Origin: Poronia punctata | Taxonomy: Eukaryota; Ascomycota; Sordariomycetes; Xylariales; Xylariaceae | Assembly: GCA_022579005.1 (NCBI GenBank) | Contig: MU401805.1 | Location: 1 to 28,687, forward strand | Reading direction: 5' to 3' | DNA: 28,687 nt | In this document: positions 1 to 12,495 of the stretch, in pieces | How positions within the stretch are numbered: position 1 is the first letter of the stretch | How the letters are laid out: each line of letters opens with the position of its first letter | Notes under the pieces: model-generated | What the model saw: only the letters and a program-made list of their open reading frames with translations | What the model was told of the DNA's origin: nothing | Databases searched by the model: none | Program-made: the position numbers and the translations under genes

Positions 1-1135
1 AGTATAAAAGTTTAAGTAATAAAGTAGTTATAAAGTAATATTGCTAGCAATTTTAAAAACTAAATATATTAAATAACTTTTATTTAGTTAGCTAAATAAG
101 TAACTAAGCTAGCTAAAAAAAATTAAAAAAAATATAACTAGCAAAGCTTTAGCTATTAATTAGTATAGCTTTAGCTAATAGGTAGTTTGTGTGCAAATAG
201 CTTAGCAAATAGGTTTTTTAGCTAGGTGCCCTATTATATAATAAACGTTTTATACTTTATAAAGCTTTTTAAAAAACTTATATTAGCAGTTTACTTTATA
301 ATATATAATTATTATAAGCTTAATAATATTAAGCGTTTTTATATTAAAATAAAGAATACTATTCTTTTAAACTAATTTACAATAATTAAAATTATATTAT
401 AAACATTATTATTAGCTTTTATATATAAAAGTAGTTTAATAATAAAATTTAACTAATTCTTTAAAATATTTACTTTAATAAAAGTATTAATTAAAGCTTT
501 TTATAAAGCTTATGTTTTAGCTTTTAAGGTTATTTATACTATATATAGCTAGCAATATATTTTTAAACCTTTTATTTTAAGCTTTTTTAAAAAAAACTTA
601 TATATATATAATAGCTTAGCTATTTCTTTTTATATACTTAGCTTTAAAGTTATAATATTATAAATATATTAGTTACTTTATTAAAGCTTTGTGCGCTAAA
701 AGTATTAGCTGCTTTATAAAGTATACGATATTTTTATTATTAATATAATATTTTTTATATATCTTAGCTTTATAGTGTACAATTTTTATAAGTTTTATAA
801 AAGTAAGGTTTTTAGCTTATAGTTTATAAACTACTTTATAAAACTGCTTTAAAGCCATTAATTAAATAGCTATTTTACTTTAAGCTAATTTTCTAGCTTT
901 AGTATAGGGAATATATTAATTATAAATAATACCTTTAGCTTTTCTTTTTAAAAAAGCAGTTTTTATACTTTTAGCAGTAGCTTTTATTAAATAAATTACT
1001 ACTACTATTTATATAATATATAATATAAAAGTTATATATATATATATATTAATATGTTTTACTATTTTACTTTTAAAGATTATTTATAATTATATAGTAA
1101 AAGTCTAGCAATTTATAAGCTTAGAAATTTATAAT
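1..1135. repeat. AT-rich RIP-degraded repeat, copy A
   Basis: This stretch is nearly all A and T and has no usable reading frame. Positions 1 to about 235 match 24426-24722 and 24947-25243, and about 247-1135 match about 27513-28447, all in the same orientation. Differences between copies are mostly C/T or G/A, as RIP produces. The left end is cut by the window. Compared with the right-hand copy it lacks about 2.3 kb between the two matching parts, so it is an internally deleted relative. The original element type cannot be recognised. Confidence 0.75.
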
Positions 1136-1755
1136 TAATATTACTTCTTACTATAAATTAAAGTTTATAATTTTTAAGTATTGCTTATAGCTTTTATCTT
1201 AGTTTAGTTTTTTAATTTTCTTTTAAAAAGTTTTTAAGTTATAAAATGTTATTTTTTATTGCTTAATAATGCAATTTTTAGTTTTAATATAAGCTTTTTA
1301 TATAATTTTAAACTTAATATAAATCTTTTATATTTTTAATTTAAATAAGGAATGTTTTCTTGTTATTTTATTTAGCACTTAAATAAAAGTAAAATATTTT
1401 CTTAATTATATATAATTATAAAAAAAGTAATAAAATTATAAAAATAAATTTTAATATTTAGCTTTAATACTTAAGCAATTAGTTAAGTATAACTATTATA
1501 ATATTTAATAGAGTGTTTTATATATAAACTATTATTTAAAAAAAGAATTACTTTAAAAATTGCTTTAAGCTATAGTCTTTATAATTATATAATATATACT
1601 TATATATCTTTTTATATATATAATCTTATAAGTAATATTAAAATATATTAATACCACTTTAATTTTTTACTTTTAATACTAATACTATACTAATACTAAG
1701 TTAATATTTTTTTAATACTTATACTATACTAACTTAGTATATACTAAATTAGTCC
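1136..1755. other. AT-rich gene-free DNA left of island 1
   Basis: Similarity to the right-hand repeat fades near 1135. The rest is AT-rich, with runs such as the tatac/aatac-rich stretch at about 1675-1760, and then changes within a few tens of bases to normal composition near 1760. I see no gene, RNA or clear repeat boundary here. Confidence 0.7.
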
Positions 1756-1759
1756 TTAT

Positions 1760-2063
1760 ACTAAATTTGCAACCCTAAGTCTACTTATCCTAGCGACCAG
1801 CAGATCTACAAGGTTACCACATTTCTGTTTCCTGTTATACGCGTCGGTCTCTCCTTAACCCAAGCAGCAAAGCTAGGTAGGTACCTAGTCCAACACCTTA
1901 GAAACTAAGCAGTCTATTTGTGCTTCCTTTTGTTTATTACCCAAGTGACGCTGTGCACGTTCTGTCTTTGACGTTTGTGTTTCCTCTCAACTAACCTTTT
2001 GTCAGACAGCGCCAGCAACGACTTGATAGTTTACCGCCTAAAGATTTGTGTGGATCCAAGATA
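1760..2063 (+). promoter_or_regulatory. 5' region and promoter of the transporter gene
   Basis: About 300 bp of ordinary-composition, pyrimidine-rich DNA lies between the AT block and the first ATG of the transporter. No ATG occurs in it, so 2064 is the first possible start. It holds a near-palindrome ctaggtaggtacctag at 1873-1888 and TGACG-type words at about 1947 and 1969. No convincing TATA box is seen. The whole promoter must fit in this short space, because DNA further left is degraded repeat. Confidence 0.5.
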
Positions 2064-4502
2064 ATGACGACCCCAAATCGTGACGGTAGTCGTACGCCTC
2101 AGTGCAGCAGCAACCCCCATCATCCCTTGCTTTCGTCGTCGCCTAGCTCTTTCCGAAGTCGAAACTATGGCACCTCGGTACCCCGAGCTGATGCCACCGC
2201 CAGGCTTGCCTCTCCTATACCTCCTCACATCCCTGGCACCTCACCCTCGCGGCAGTCGTCGTCACCAGGCCGAAGCGACCAGGCCGCCAGCATGGCGGAA
2301 GCACCAGCACCTCTTCCCGGAAGCTCCAGCATAGGTGCTACGGGCCCAGGTGTCTCTGCGCTTGCCGCAGCCTTGTCTAATTCTGTTGGGCATTCCCCGC
2401 CCCGATTTGGGACACCTCCCATCCGGCCCGTGTCACCCACGGCCACTGGGTTCCTAACACCGACAAACTATGGCTCGTTTGAAGCAAGTTCCAGGTTTTC
2501 TCAAGGGGGAGGTGTCGCAGGAAACTTGGCTTATGAAGATCCCGAGATTGTGAAGCGTCATCTTGTTCAAGCATCAGATACCCCTTATTCTGGGTCTTAT
2601 ACGAACAGCACAGACCGAATCAAAGGGAAGCAAGTTGGCGAGTCCTCTGAAGCTACACCAGACAGAGACGAATTTTATAGTCTGCGCCTGCAGGGCGGGG
2701 ACATCACTCGACAAATCTATCGATGGTCCGAGGAGGCCGAAGGGCGACGCCGCACACAACGAAGCAAAAGCTTCAGCCATACGCGGGAGGAACCAGAAAA
2801 CGAGGTTCTGGATATCAATTCCATCAACGTTCCAGGCGGGTTCAGAAGAAACTACCTTCGCCGGGTCGCACAGAGTCCCGTCGCTTCGCCCCGTGGTCTC
2901 AGCACCGGCCACGTCCCCGCTGGGAGAGGACGGGAGCCGCAGTTGTTCACCAGTAGCTTTTTAGAATTCTTGACCATATATGGCCATTTCGCTGGAGAAC
3001 AGCTTGAAGAAGACGATGAAGTGCTCGGACCCGGCGAATACTTTTCTTCCGGGGAGGACTCTGATTTCAACGACAGTGATGATGAGAGAGAACCAATGGA
3101 AGATAGCACGCTGCTCACACCCTCGAGACGCAGACGAAGGCGGAAGGCTCGAGGTGGGAGCGGAACGAACAGTCCTTTGAACGCAGCATTGTTGTTGCTG
3201 AAGTCGTTTGTCGGCACGGGAGTTTTGTTTCTACCTCGAGCTTATTTAAACGGCGGCATGGTGTTCAGCAACGTTGTCCTCGTCGCGCTTGCGGCCCTCA
3301 GTTACTATTGCTTCATATTACTCATTACCACGCGGCTGGAAGTTGAGGGCTCTTTTGGTGACATTGGTGGTATTGTTTATGGTGAACCGATGCGCAAGCT
3401 GATCCTAGCCTCCATCGTACTCAGCCAAATAGGCTTCGTTGCGGCGTACACCGTCTTCACGGCAGAAAACTTGCAAGCGTTCGTCCTTGCTGTGACGGAC
3501 TGTTCTACACACATCAAGATCACTTGGTTTATCTTCATGCAGATGCTGATTTTCTTACCATTCTCCCTCTTCCGAGACATAGGCAAGCTCGGTTTCACTG
3601 CCTTGATAGCTGACGCTTTCATCATCATCGGACTAGCTTATCTATTCTACTACGATATCCTGACCCTTGATACGAAAGGATTGGCTGATATAACTCTCTT
3701 CAACAAGAAGGACTGGACGCTCTTCATTGGCACCGCCATTTTCACCTTTGAGGGTATCGGACTTATCATCCCCATTCAAGAGTCGATGAGGAATCCGACC
3801 AAATTCCCGAAAGTCATGTTTACATCTATGATTATTATGTCGGTCATCTTCATCACGATGGGGGCTGTGTCATACGCTGCGTATGGCTCCAGGACTGAAA
3901 CTGTCGTTCTGCTCAACTTACCGCAAGACAACAAATTTGTCAATGGTGTCCAGTTACTCTATTCTCTTGCCATCCTACTGTCTACCCCACTGCAAATATT
4001 CCCGGCCATCAAGATTACGGAGAACGCGTTGTTTACCAAGAGCGGGAAGTATAACCCATATATCAAATGGCAGAAGAATATGTTCAGGTTCTTCATGGTC
4101 TTTCTGTGTGCGGTCATTGCCTGGGGGGGTTCAGATAATCTGGACAAATTTGTGGCACTTGTGGGAAATTTCGCCTGCATTCCCTTAACATTTATATATC
4201 CTGTAAGTTTGGACACTCTTCCACCCATTCGCTCCCCCTCTTGATATGCAATCGCAAAAAATACGGTTGGATAAAAGAGACACGAATGTTTGCTGTAAGA
4301 CGGAATGTTGTGCTGATTTTGATAATAGCCCCTACTTCATTACCGTGCCGTGGCTACAACGCGAATTCGCAAATTCTCGGACCTTGCTCTCTGCGTCTTT
4401 GGGTTTGTTGCCATGGGTTATGCAACAAGCTTAACAGTTATCTCATGGGTAAATGGACCTGCAAAGGCACCGCCTGGATATTGTGATATACATCATCCCT
4501 AG
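2064..4502 (+). CDS. AVT3: Vacuolar amino-acid transporter, Avt3/Avt4-like (AAAP family), two exons
   Basis: Join 2064-4202 and 4329-4502, giving 770 residues. Family members export neutral amino acids from the vacuole to the cytosol. Residues 1-155 are Ser/Pro-rich. Then come a FLEFLTIYGHFAGE stretch (about 299-312), an acidic segment (about 313-346), an arginine run (355-360) and an Aa_trans domain of about 11 membrane segments (about 370-750). Segment 1 carries LLLLKSFVGTGVLFLP. The start is the first ATG, with A at -3; the frame extends upstream only to a TTG. The intron (GTAAGT donor, CTGAT branch, TAG acceptor) is phase 0 and joins FIYP to PLLHYRAVA. Exon 2 supplies the last membrane segment and a tail ending GYCDIHHP. 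Without splicing the frame stops at 4244. No RIP damage is seen. Avt3 and Avt4 cannot be separated from sequence alone. Confidence 0.93.
4203..4328 (+). other. Intron of the transporter gene
   Basis: This 126-bp intron has donor GTAAGT at 4203, a CTGAT branch-like site about 15 bp before the end, and acceptor ATAG ending at 4328. It lies between two codons (phase 0). It contains an in-frame TGA at 4242-4244, so retention truncates the protein by the last 57 residues. Conservation of the protein across the junction supports the call. Confidence 0.9.
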
Positions 4503-5791
4503 TAACTTTCTTGAGCTAATATATCTATATTTATATATCTAGCTATATTTTTAAAGGAAACACTATTATTATATAGAACATAAATTTTTTAATATAGCTT
4601 TTAAAGTATAGTTTTTTAAGTATTATATATATTTATAAAAACTTATAATAAATTGTTTTTATATTTTATTTACTAAAAAGAATATATAATAATATATTAA
4701 TATTAATAATAAATTTAGCTAAATATAAATTTAAAAGGTAATTTATATATATTTAATATAAGTTAAAAAGTATTTATATAAATAGCTAATAAAGTAACTA
4801 TATAAGTATTTATATAAAAATAATATTTATTTTCTATTTTTAATATATTTAAAAAAAATTAAATATATATAAAAACTTAATATAGTAAAAAAACAGTAAA
4901 TAAATACTTTATAAATATTATAAAAAATAAATAAAGCTTTTTAAAAAAAATTAATTAATAGTATTATAAAACTTTAAAAACTTTAAAAAGTTAACAATAA
5001 AAAATATTAAAGTAAAAAAAGAGTTATTTTATTATAGCTAAAAATGTTTATATATTTATAAAGAAATAAAGTTAAAAGATTTATATAATTTTAATAATAA
5101 GTTATAGTAAATAAAGTAAATTAAAATAATTATAAAGCATTAAAAGTAAAACTATATAGTTAAAAATATAATATAATTAACTATAATCTCTAAAAGTATT
5201 TAATTAGATTTAAAGTGCTTTATATATTTATAGTACCTCTTAAATATAAGTATATATTATATAAAACCTTAAAATATATATAATATATTTTACTTTATTT
5301 AAAATAAAGTCACTATATACCTAGTTATTTAAAGTACTTTTAATATCTTTAAATCTTAGCTATATACTTTATTTATTATATAACCTTTATTTAAAGCTAA
5401 CTATTATAAATAGCTTTTAATATTAACTAGCAAGATAATATAAATAAATGAAATAATAATATTGGCATATAGTAGCTAATTTTTAAATACGTTTAAATAT
5501 TTAAAATGTATTATTAAGTGCTAGTAATTATATAAATACTAGGAATTTTTAGGTTTTATATAAATGTAAGTATATATTTAAAAATGCGTTATAATATATA
5601 ATATTTAAAATAAGTTTAAGTAATTATATACTTTAGTACTATATTATCTATATAAGCTTATAAATATATTAAATGTACTTTTATTTAAACTAAGTGCTTT
5701 TAAGTATTTTATATTATTTTAAAGTGCTTTGTTATATTTATAGTTTATTGACTTTACTTGCGCTAATACTTTTATAAACTTAAACACTTTC

Positions 5792-5867
5792 TTATACTTT
5801 TTAACCTTTTTTATACTTTTTAACCTTTTTTATACTTTTTAACCTTTTTTATACTTTTTAACCTTTT
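5792..5867. repeat. Tandem repeat, four 19-bp units
   Basis: Four head-to-tail copies of ttatactttttaacctttt are identical or nearly so, at 5792-5810, 5811-5829, 5830-5848 and 5849-5867. Each unit keeps an AACC. Copies this alike inside degraded DNA suggest recent slippage expansion after mutation. No function is evident. Confidence 0.9.
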
Positions 5868-7638
5868 TTTATATATCTTTGCCTTTATTTTTTTTTTATA
5901 TACTTATTACTATCTCTTAGCTTATAAGCATTAGGTTTTAAATTAGTTTTTAAAGTATTTAAAATATTATTATATTTTTTAATTATAAAGTAAATAATAC
6001 GCATTTTTTAATACTTAGTATACTATTTATAGTATATAATATAAATGTTAAACTTAATTTTAGTGCGCAAATAGTGTATTAAATAAAACAAAGTTCTAAG
6101 CTATAGCTAAGCATTTTAATATAAATTCTAATATAAAAGATCTTACTGCTTTTTAGTACAAGCTTATATAAAAAGCTTTTATAGCATAAGTAAGCGCAAC
6201 CTTGCTTTTATAATACTTTATTATAAAAATAAAAGCTAATATGCTTATAAGCTTTTTAATATTACTTGTTATATAAATTTAACTATTTTAATTATAAGTT
6301 TGCTTTTATTAAAGCATTTAATAATTATAGCTAATATAGTACTTAATATTTTCTTTTTAAAAAAGCAGAACTAATTATGCAAAAGAAAAGGTTTAGCTAA
6401 AGCACTTTAACAATATTATAAATATTTATTTAAAAGTTGCTACTAATAAGCAAGGTTTAAAAATAAAAGCTAATAAATATTATAAGAATAATTTTAATAC
6501 TTATAAAAACGTTATTAAATATAAACAAGCTTTTAAAGCGCTTATAAATATTTTTTATCTTTTATTTATTAAAGTTAAAAGCTAACTTAATTTATATACT
6601 ATACTTATATATTTATTAATAATAACAATTATTTTTAGCAAAGTATTTATAAATAATACTACTGCTAGATTAAAAGTTGCTTATATCTTTAAATGGATTT
6701 AGCGCTAAGCAAATCATGCAAATTAAATACTTTTTTTACTATTTAATTTACTAAGTAAAAATAACTTTATAATAAGTTATATTTATTTGCTATAATAACA
6801 AGCTGCTATAAAAAAAGCTATTAGCAAGCAGCTTAAAAATATTATAAATATAAATATTAGTAGTAAGTCATTAAATAATACTATAAGTGCTTTTACACTT
6901 TTGCTTAAAACGCTACTTATTAGCAAGCAACTTAAATATATTATAATTTTTTTTGTTTTAGTAGCTTTTAGTTTAGTTATTAACTTTTTTGCTCCTTTAA
7001 TATAGCTAAATAAAATCTCAGCTTTATATACTTTTTAATTAGTTTTAAAAATAAGAAAAAGTTTTGCTGCTTATAAAAAAATATGCTTTTTACTTAAGTT
7101 AGCATTTTAAATAATAATTTATTATATTTTTTAATTAAAAATATACTTTTTACTTTTTATTTATTTTTATAATAAAGATTATTATAAAGGTTTTATATAA
7201 TAAATTAAAGCATTTTTAATTTATTATAATGCTTGCTTTTTTTTAACTATACTAACTAACTTTTATTATATAGTTGCTGTTTTATTAAAAAGTTTTTTAA
7301 ACTAAAAAATAAGGCTATTATATAAAAGCTATAAAAAGCTTTTATATATATATTCTTTTGTTTTTAGTTAGGTTTTTTAAAAAGTTTTCTTTTTTTGCTT
7401 ATTTTTCTTCTTTTTAGCTAACTTAAAACAAGTAAATATTAAAACAAAGTTTTAATGCTTTAGCTAGTACTAGTTTAAATCTAGTACTTAATAAATAGCT
7501 ATAAGTTTTATAGTTTAATTTTAATACTTTTACTTTTATTAAAACTAGTTTTAATAATAGCAATAATAATAATTTTAGTATTTGTTTTAGCAAATTTAAT
7601 ATAAATAAAAACTATACTTTTTTACTATAATTATATTA

Positions 7639-7673
7639 AACCGGGCACCTTAAATTAGCCTTTCCCTTTAACC
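7639..7673. other. Short less degraded patch in the AT block
   Basis: A run containing ccgggcacc and ccctttaacc keeps far more G/C than its surroundings. On the minus strand one frame of the neighbouring DNA reads for some 25 codons if TAA/TAG are treated as mutated CAA/CAG. That is compatible with a decayed transposon gene but too short to identify. Confidence 0.3.
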
Positions 7674-10600
7674 ATTTTTATTTTTAAAACAACTGCTTTT
7701 TTATTTATAAAAAAATAAAAAAACTATGCTTAAACTATGTTTTAGTGCTTACTAATATATTTTATATACTAATTGTTTTCTAGCTATAATATATAAGTTT
7801 GTTTATTTTTTTAAAAGAATTAGTTATTATAATATAGCTAACTTTTATAGCTATTTTCGCTTATATTACGCTACTAGCTAAGCTTATTAATCTTTTTTTG
7901 CTTAGGTTATTTTTTATATAAATACTTATTTAAAATATTTAACGCAAAAGTAATTACTAAAAATTAAGTAAGTATTTTACTTTTATTTTTAATGCTTATA
8001 AATATTTAACTTTATTTTAAAAAGTTAAAAAAATGTATAAGTATATTAATACTTTTAATAAGCGTTATAGTAATCTATATTAATATATTTTTTTCTTTTA
8101 TATAAATAGAAATATTTAGTAACAATAATTGTTAAAAATAATATAAAATATTATATTTTGATAATTTAAAGGTTTAAAAAGTAATAAATATAAAGATTAA
8201 TAAGCTTGTACTAAATAATAAGCAGCTTTTTATAACTTAAAATGTTATTATTAGCTTTTAAAGCTTTGCTACTTTTTAATAAAAAGCTTATAGTAGTAGT
8301 TATAGTGCTTATAGTGCTTTTAGTAGTTAAGGTTAGCAGCGTACTATTAACGCTTTTAAAAAAGGTAAAGTAAAAAACAAAAACTAAAAAAGGTTTAATT
8401 AGCTAATACTAAGTAATAAACCTTAGTACGCTAGTTCTTGTTTAATTTAGCTATTTAATCTAATAAGCTTTAAAACTTTATTTATTTAATAAGTTCTTTT
8501 ATAATACGTTATAGTACTTAAGTTAATATTATTAGCAAATAATCTATTAGTAAAAATAAACAGCTTTGCGTTTATTAAAATTAAAAAAGTATAAGTTAGT
8601 TTATAGTACTTGCTTTTAACTTATTAATTAATTCCTTTATTTAACACTTAATTCTTTTTTATATAATTTAAATAACTTTTATAGCTATTAATAAGTTAAA
8701 TATAGCTTTAGGTTAATAAATACTACTAATATATATACTATATACCTTTTAGCTAATATATTACCAAAACGTATTAATAAAAATAAAGTTAATTTAAACT
8801 AAATTCTTTACTTAATCTTTCTTTATAAAAATTACTTTATTATTTAAAAAAGAAATATTTTATTAACTTTAATTACCTATTTTTTGCTTAAAAGGTGTTT
8901 TAGTTTTGCTTTAAATTTAGTTTTAATAAGTTTAGTTTCCTTTTTAAATAAAAATGGTAATATAGTAAATAATAAAATTTATTTATTTATATTATAATAT
9001 TGCTAAATTTATTATGTTTGCTTTTTATAAATAATAAGTAAAAGCTATAAGTTAAAGCTACTATACTAAGGTAGTTTTAATAGTGTTTATAATAAGTTTA
9101 AAACTAGTATAAACTAAATTTAACTAAACTATAAAAAAATAAAAAAATAAGAAATAGTACTTTTAAAATACTTTTTTTAAGTTTAATAAGTAAACGTATA
9201 TATATAACATAAAAGACGTGTTTTCTAATTATATATAATCTTATAAAATCTTTAGCTTACTATAAATATTATAATTTTATGTTAAAAGAAAAACAATATA
9301 AATATAACTTGTTAACTTATTTATTAAATAGTAAAAGCTTAATATAAAACTGTTTTAGTATAGTTATTATAGGTTTAAACTATAAGTTGCAATCTTTTAT
9401 AAAGCTATATTATCCTGCTTTTAATTTTATAAACTATATAAAATAAAAATAGCTTAATATTTAAGTATATTTTAAGCTTAAAATAAACAAACATAAATAC
9501 TTTCGTATTTAAAAGATTATTAATTTAAAAAGCATTAAATCTTGTATAAAGTAAATTAAAGCTAGTAATAATGCTTTTATTTTAAAAGTTTTATAATAAT
9601 TAAAAACCTACTCCTTTTTACGTTAAAGTACATTTTTAATACTATAATGTATATAAATTATACTATTAAAAAGTACTAGAATATAATGATCTTGTTTATT
9701 CCTTTATAAAAGCGTTAAATAATTACTAAAGTAATAAATAATTATAAATCTTTCATTTTTTAAACGTATATTTTAATTTATCTTTTGTTTATAATTAGTT
9801 TAGTTTATATTTACTAAAGATTTATTTACGCGTTAATATAATTTTACTTAAGTATAATAAAACTTTATTAGTTTATTGACTATATTAATAATAATATGTT
9901 TATTTTTAATTACTTAAACTTTAAAAGAACTATTTTATTTTTACTTCTTTTGCTAAAGAAAAACTTTTATTTATAAAAAAAAGTAAATATAAGCAGTGAA
10001 TTAAAGCTATTTTAAATATTAAGCATATATAATATCTTTGCTTTTAATTATTCAGTTTAAATAGCTTTAGCACATTAAATAATATTAAGTAATAATAGCA
10101 AATTATAGTTAATTTATAAGTAACTTTTAAATACTAATAAAGAAAAAACTAGTTTATTAAAGCCTGCTATATTATCAAAAGCTTTTATTGCTGTTTATAA
10201 AATTAATTTATTATTATTTTAATAGCTAATTTCTTTTTAATAATATTAAAAGCATATATATATTTAATCTTGCTAAGTGCTTAGTATTTTTTAATAAACT
10301 CTTTTTATATATAATCTTTATAATTTTAGCACTAATTTAAAGCTTTTTTAAAGCAAAGTTAGTACTAAGGTTATAAACTATATAATTAAGCAGTGTTTAA
10401 TAAATTTTAATCTAGTACTTATAAAGTATATTGTATTGCTTATATGCTTTTATTGTTTAAATAGAGGTTATAGCTTAAAGTAACGTAGCTAAATTAATAA
10501 CGTAAAAAGCCTATTTTTTATTAATTTAAATAACGTTAATAATAACCGTATAATTAAATTTATAGTTATTTTTAAGGTTACTTTAAACTATTTTAATGCT

Positions 10601-12346
10601 AAGTTATAAGTTTAGCAATAATAGCAAAAATCCTAGATTTCTTTTAAAAATAAATTAATTAACTTTATAACCTGCTTTAGCTAATATTTACTTTATTTTA
10701 CCGTTTTAAAATACTTAAATTAGTAAGAAAGGTAATACTACTTGGTTTTAGTAAAATATATAATTAATTAATAAAAGTATATATTAAAAAACAAGTATTT
10801 ATATTTATAAATAATACATATTATATTATTATTACTTTAAATAATGTTTTTAAATGTTATTAAAATAAGCACTAATATAATTAGCGTTTTATAGCAAAAA
10901 TCTAAAAAAAGTAAAAATATTTAAAATATTTAAAATATAATATATAGTTATTTTAAAAGGGTTTTATGTTTATATTATGCTAATACTTTTAATAAAATCG
11001 CTACTATTAAACTTAATATAAACTTTCCTTAGTTTTTATATTATATTTATTTTTAAGTTTAAATATAAATATAGTTTTAATTACGCTTTTCTAAGTATTA
11101 AATAGGTAAATATATCACTATTTTATAATTTGCTTTAATATTTTATTTAATATAGATTTTAAGAAATACATTATTTTAATAAGGTTTTAGCTTTAGCTTG
11201 CTATATTCTTTTGCTTATAATATAATATATATAAGTAGTGGTTATTAAAAAGTGAGTAAACTGTTTTGCTATTCTTGAATTAGTTTTATTTTAATTTAAG
11301 TTTAAATTAAAACCGCTTTTAACTATACTTTTTAGTTTTATAAAATATATTTTTTTTTTAGTATTTAGTTTATAGCTATAAATTGTTTTTAAAGTGCTAA
11401 AATATTAACGTTTTGCTTTATATTTTGTTTATTAAATAATGTATTAAAAAACATGGTTTTATATATATAATACTTATATCTTTCCTTTAATAAGTTTAAT
11501 TTATATTTACATTATAAGCAATATAAAGTTAAATTATTTTTATTGCAACTATAATTATTATACTTATAATTTATAGAAAGCATAGTATTAACTTTACTGT
11601 TATTTACTACTTAAAAATATATTTAAAAGTAATAAAACTAAACTTTTAAATACTAGCTTTTAATAAATAAGTGCTTTATTAAACTTAGATATACTTTTAT
11701 ATATATATATTATATTTGTTATAAAGTAAATTATATTTTAATATATAGCGCTAAGTACTTACTAAGCCTTTACAATCTTATTAATTATAACTTTAAAACC
11801 TTTTAAAGATATTTTTTAACTTTTGTTTTTAAATATTTTAAAACATAATTATAGTTTAATTAATAAAGTATAAAAACTAATTTATAGTATTATTAAAATA
11901 TAAGTTTAACTTAAAATATCTTTTTAAGTTTTATTAAAGCTAATTTGCTAGATAAAGTACTGCTTAGCATAGTTATTAATATTTCTTAAAAATATAGCCT
12001 AGTATTAGTTTATTATTATTTTAATTTAGCAGTATATATTAATAAAAATCTATATTTTATTATATAGTTAATTATAAAGCTTGTATATATAGTTCCGGTT
12101 TTTTTGCTGTTTTTTTATAAATATAATAATTTTTTAAAAAGTAAAGAAAAAGTTGTTAATTAAACATATTAAAAGTAAGTTATAAACTAAAACAATATTA
12201 AATTTTTAAAGATTTAAAAATAAAGTTAAAACATTTTTATATTTAATAGCAAAAGTAAAAGTAGTTTGCTATTAAAATATAACTAGCTTAATAGTAAGTA
12301 ATAGCTTTATTAGCTATAAAAACTAAAAAGGATAAAAAGTATATTT

Positions 12347-12495
12347 TGTTACGATCTAGTATTTAATGCCGCTACTCAATTAAGCCAGACTCTTAAAAGG
12401 GATATAAAATACTAAGGTAGTGCTTAGTATCTTGTAGTAGACTATGTACTTCAATGTACAGGTTAGTACTTAAGCCTTTGCTAGTAGCTAACCTA
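12347..12495 (+). mobile_element. Possible solo LTR relic
   Basis: This patch is less degraded than the DNA on both sides. It starts TGTTACGATCTAG, a typical LTR-like beginning with TG. It contains a TATA-like gatataaaata at 12401-12411 and a perfect 8-bp inverted repeat, ATACTAAG (12409-12416) and CTTAGTAT (12423-12430), with a 6-bp loop. I found no second copy in the window and no clear right end or target-site duplication, so an LTR is only one explanation. Confidence 0.3.

Noticed and set aside
2046..2063. Upstream TTG start adding six residues to the transporter
   Set aside because: Nuclear fungal genes start at ATG almost always, and 2064 is the first ATG with A at -3.
4241..4486. Two short open frames after the transporter as separate genes
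   Set aside because: They are out of frame with the conserved exon 2 (4329-4502), which is explained by splicing.
5792..5867. CRISPR-like array
   Set aside because: Units are directly adjacent with no spacers, in a eukaryotic context.
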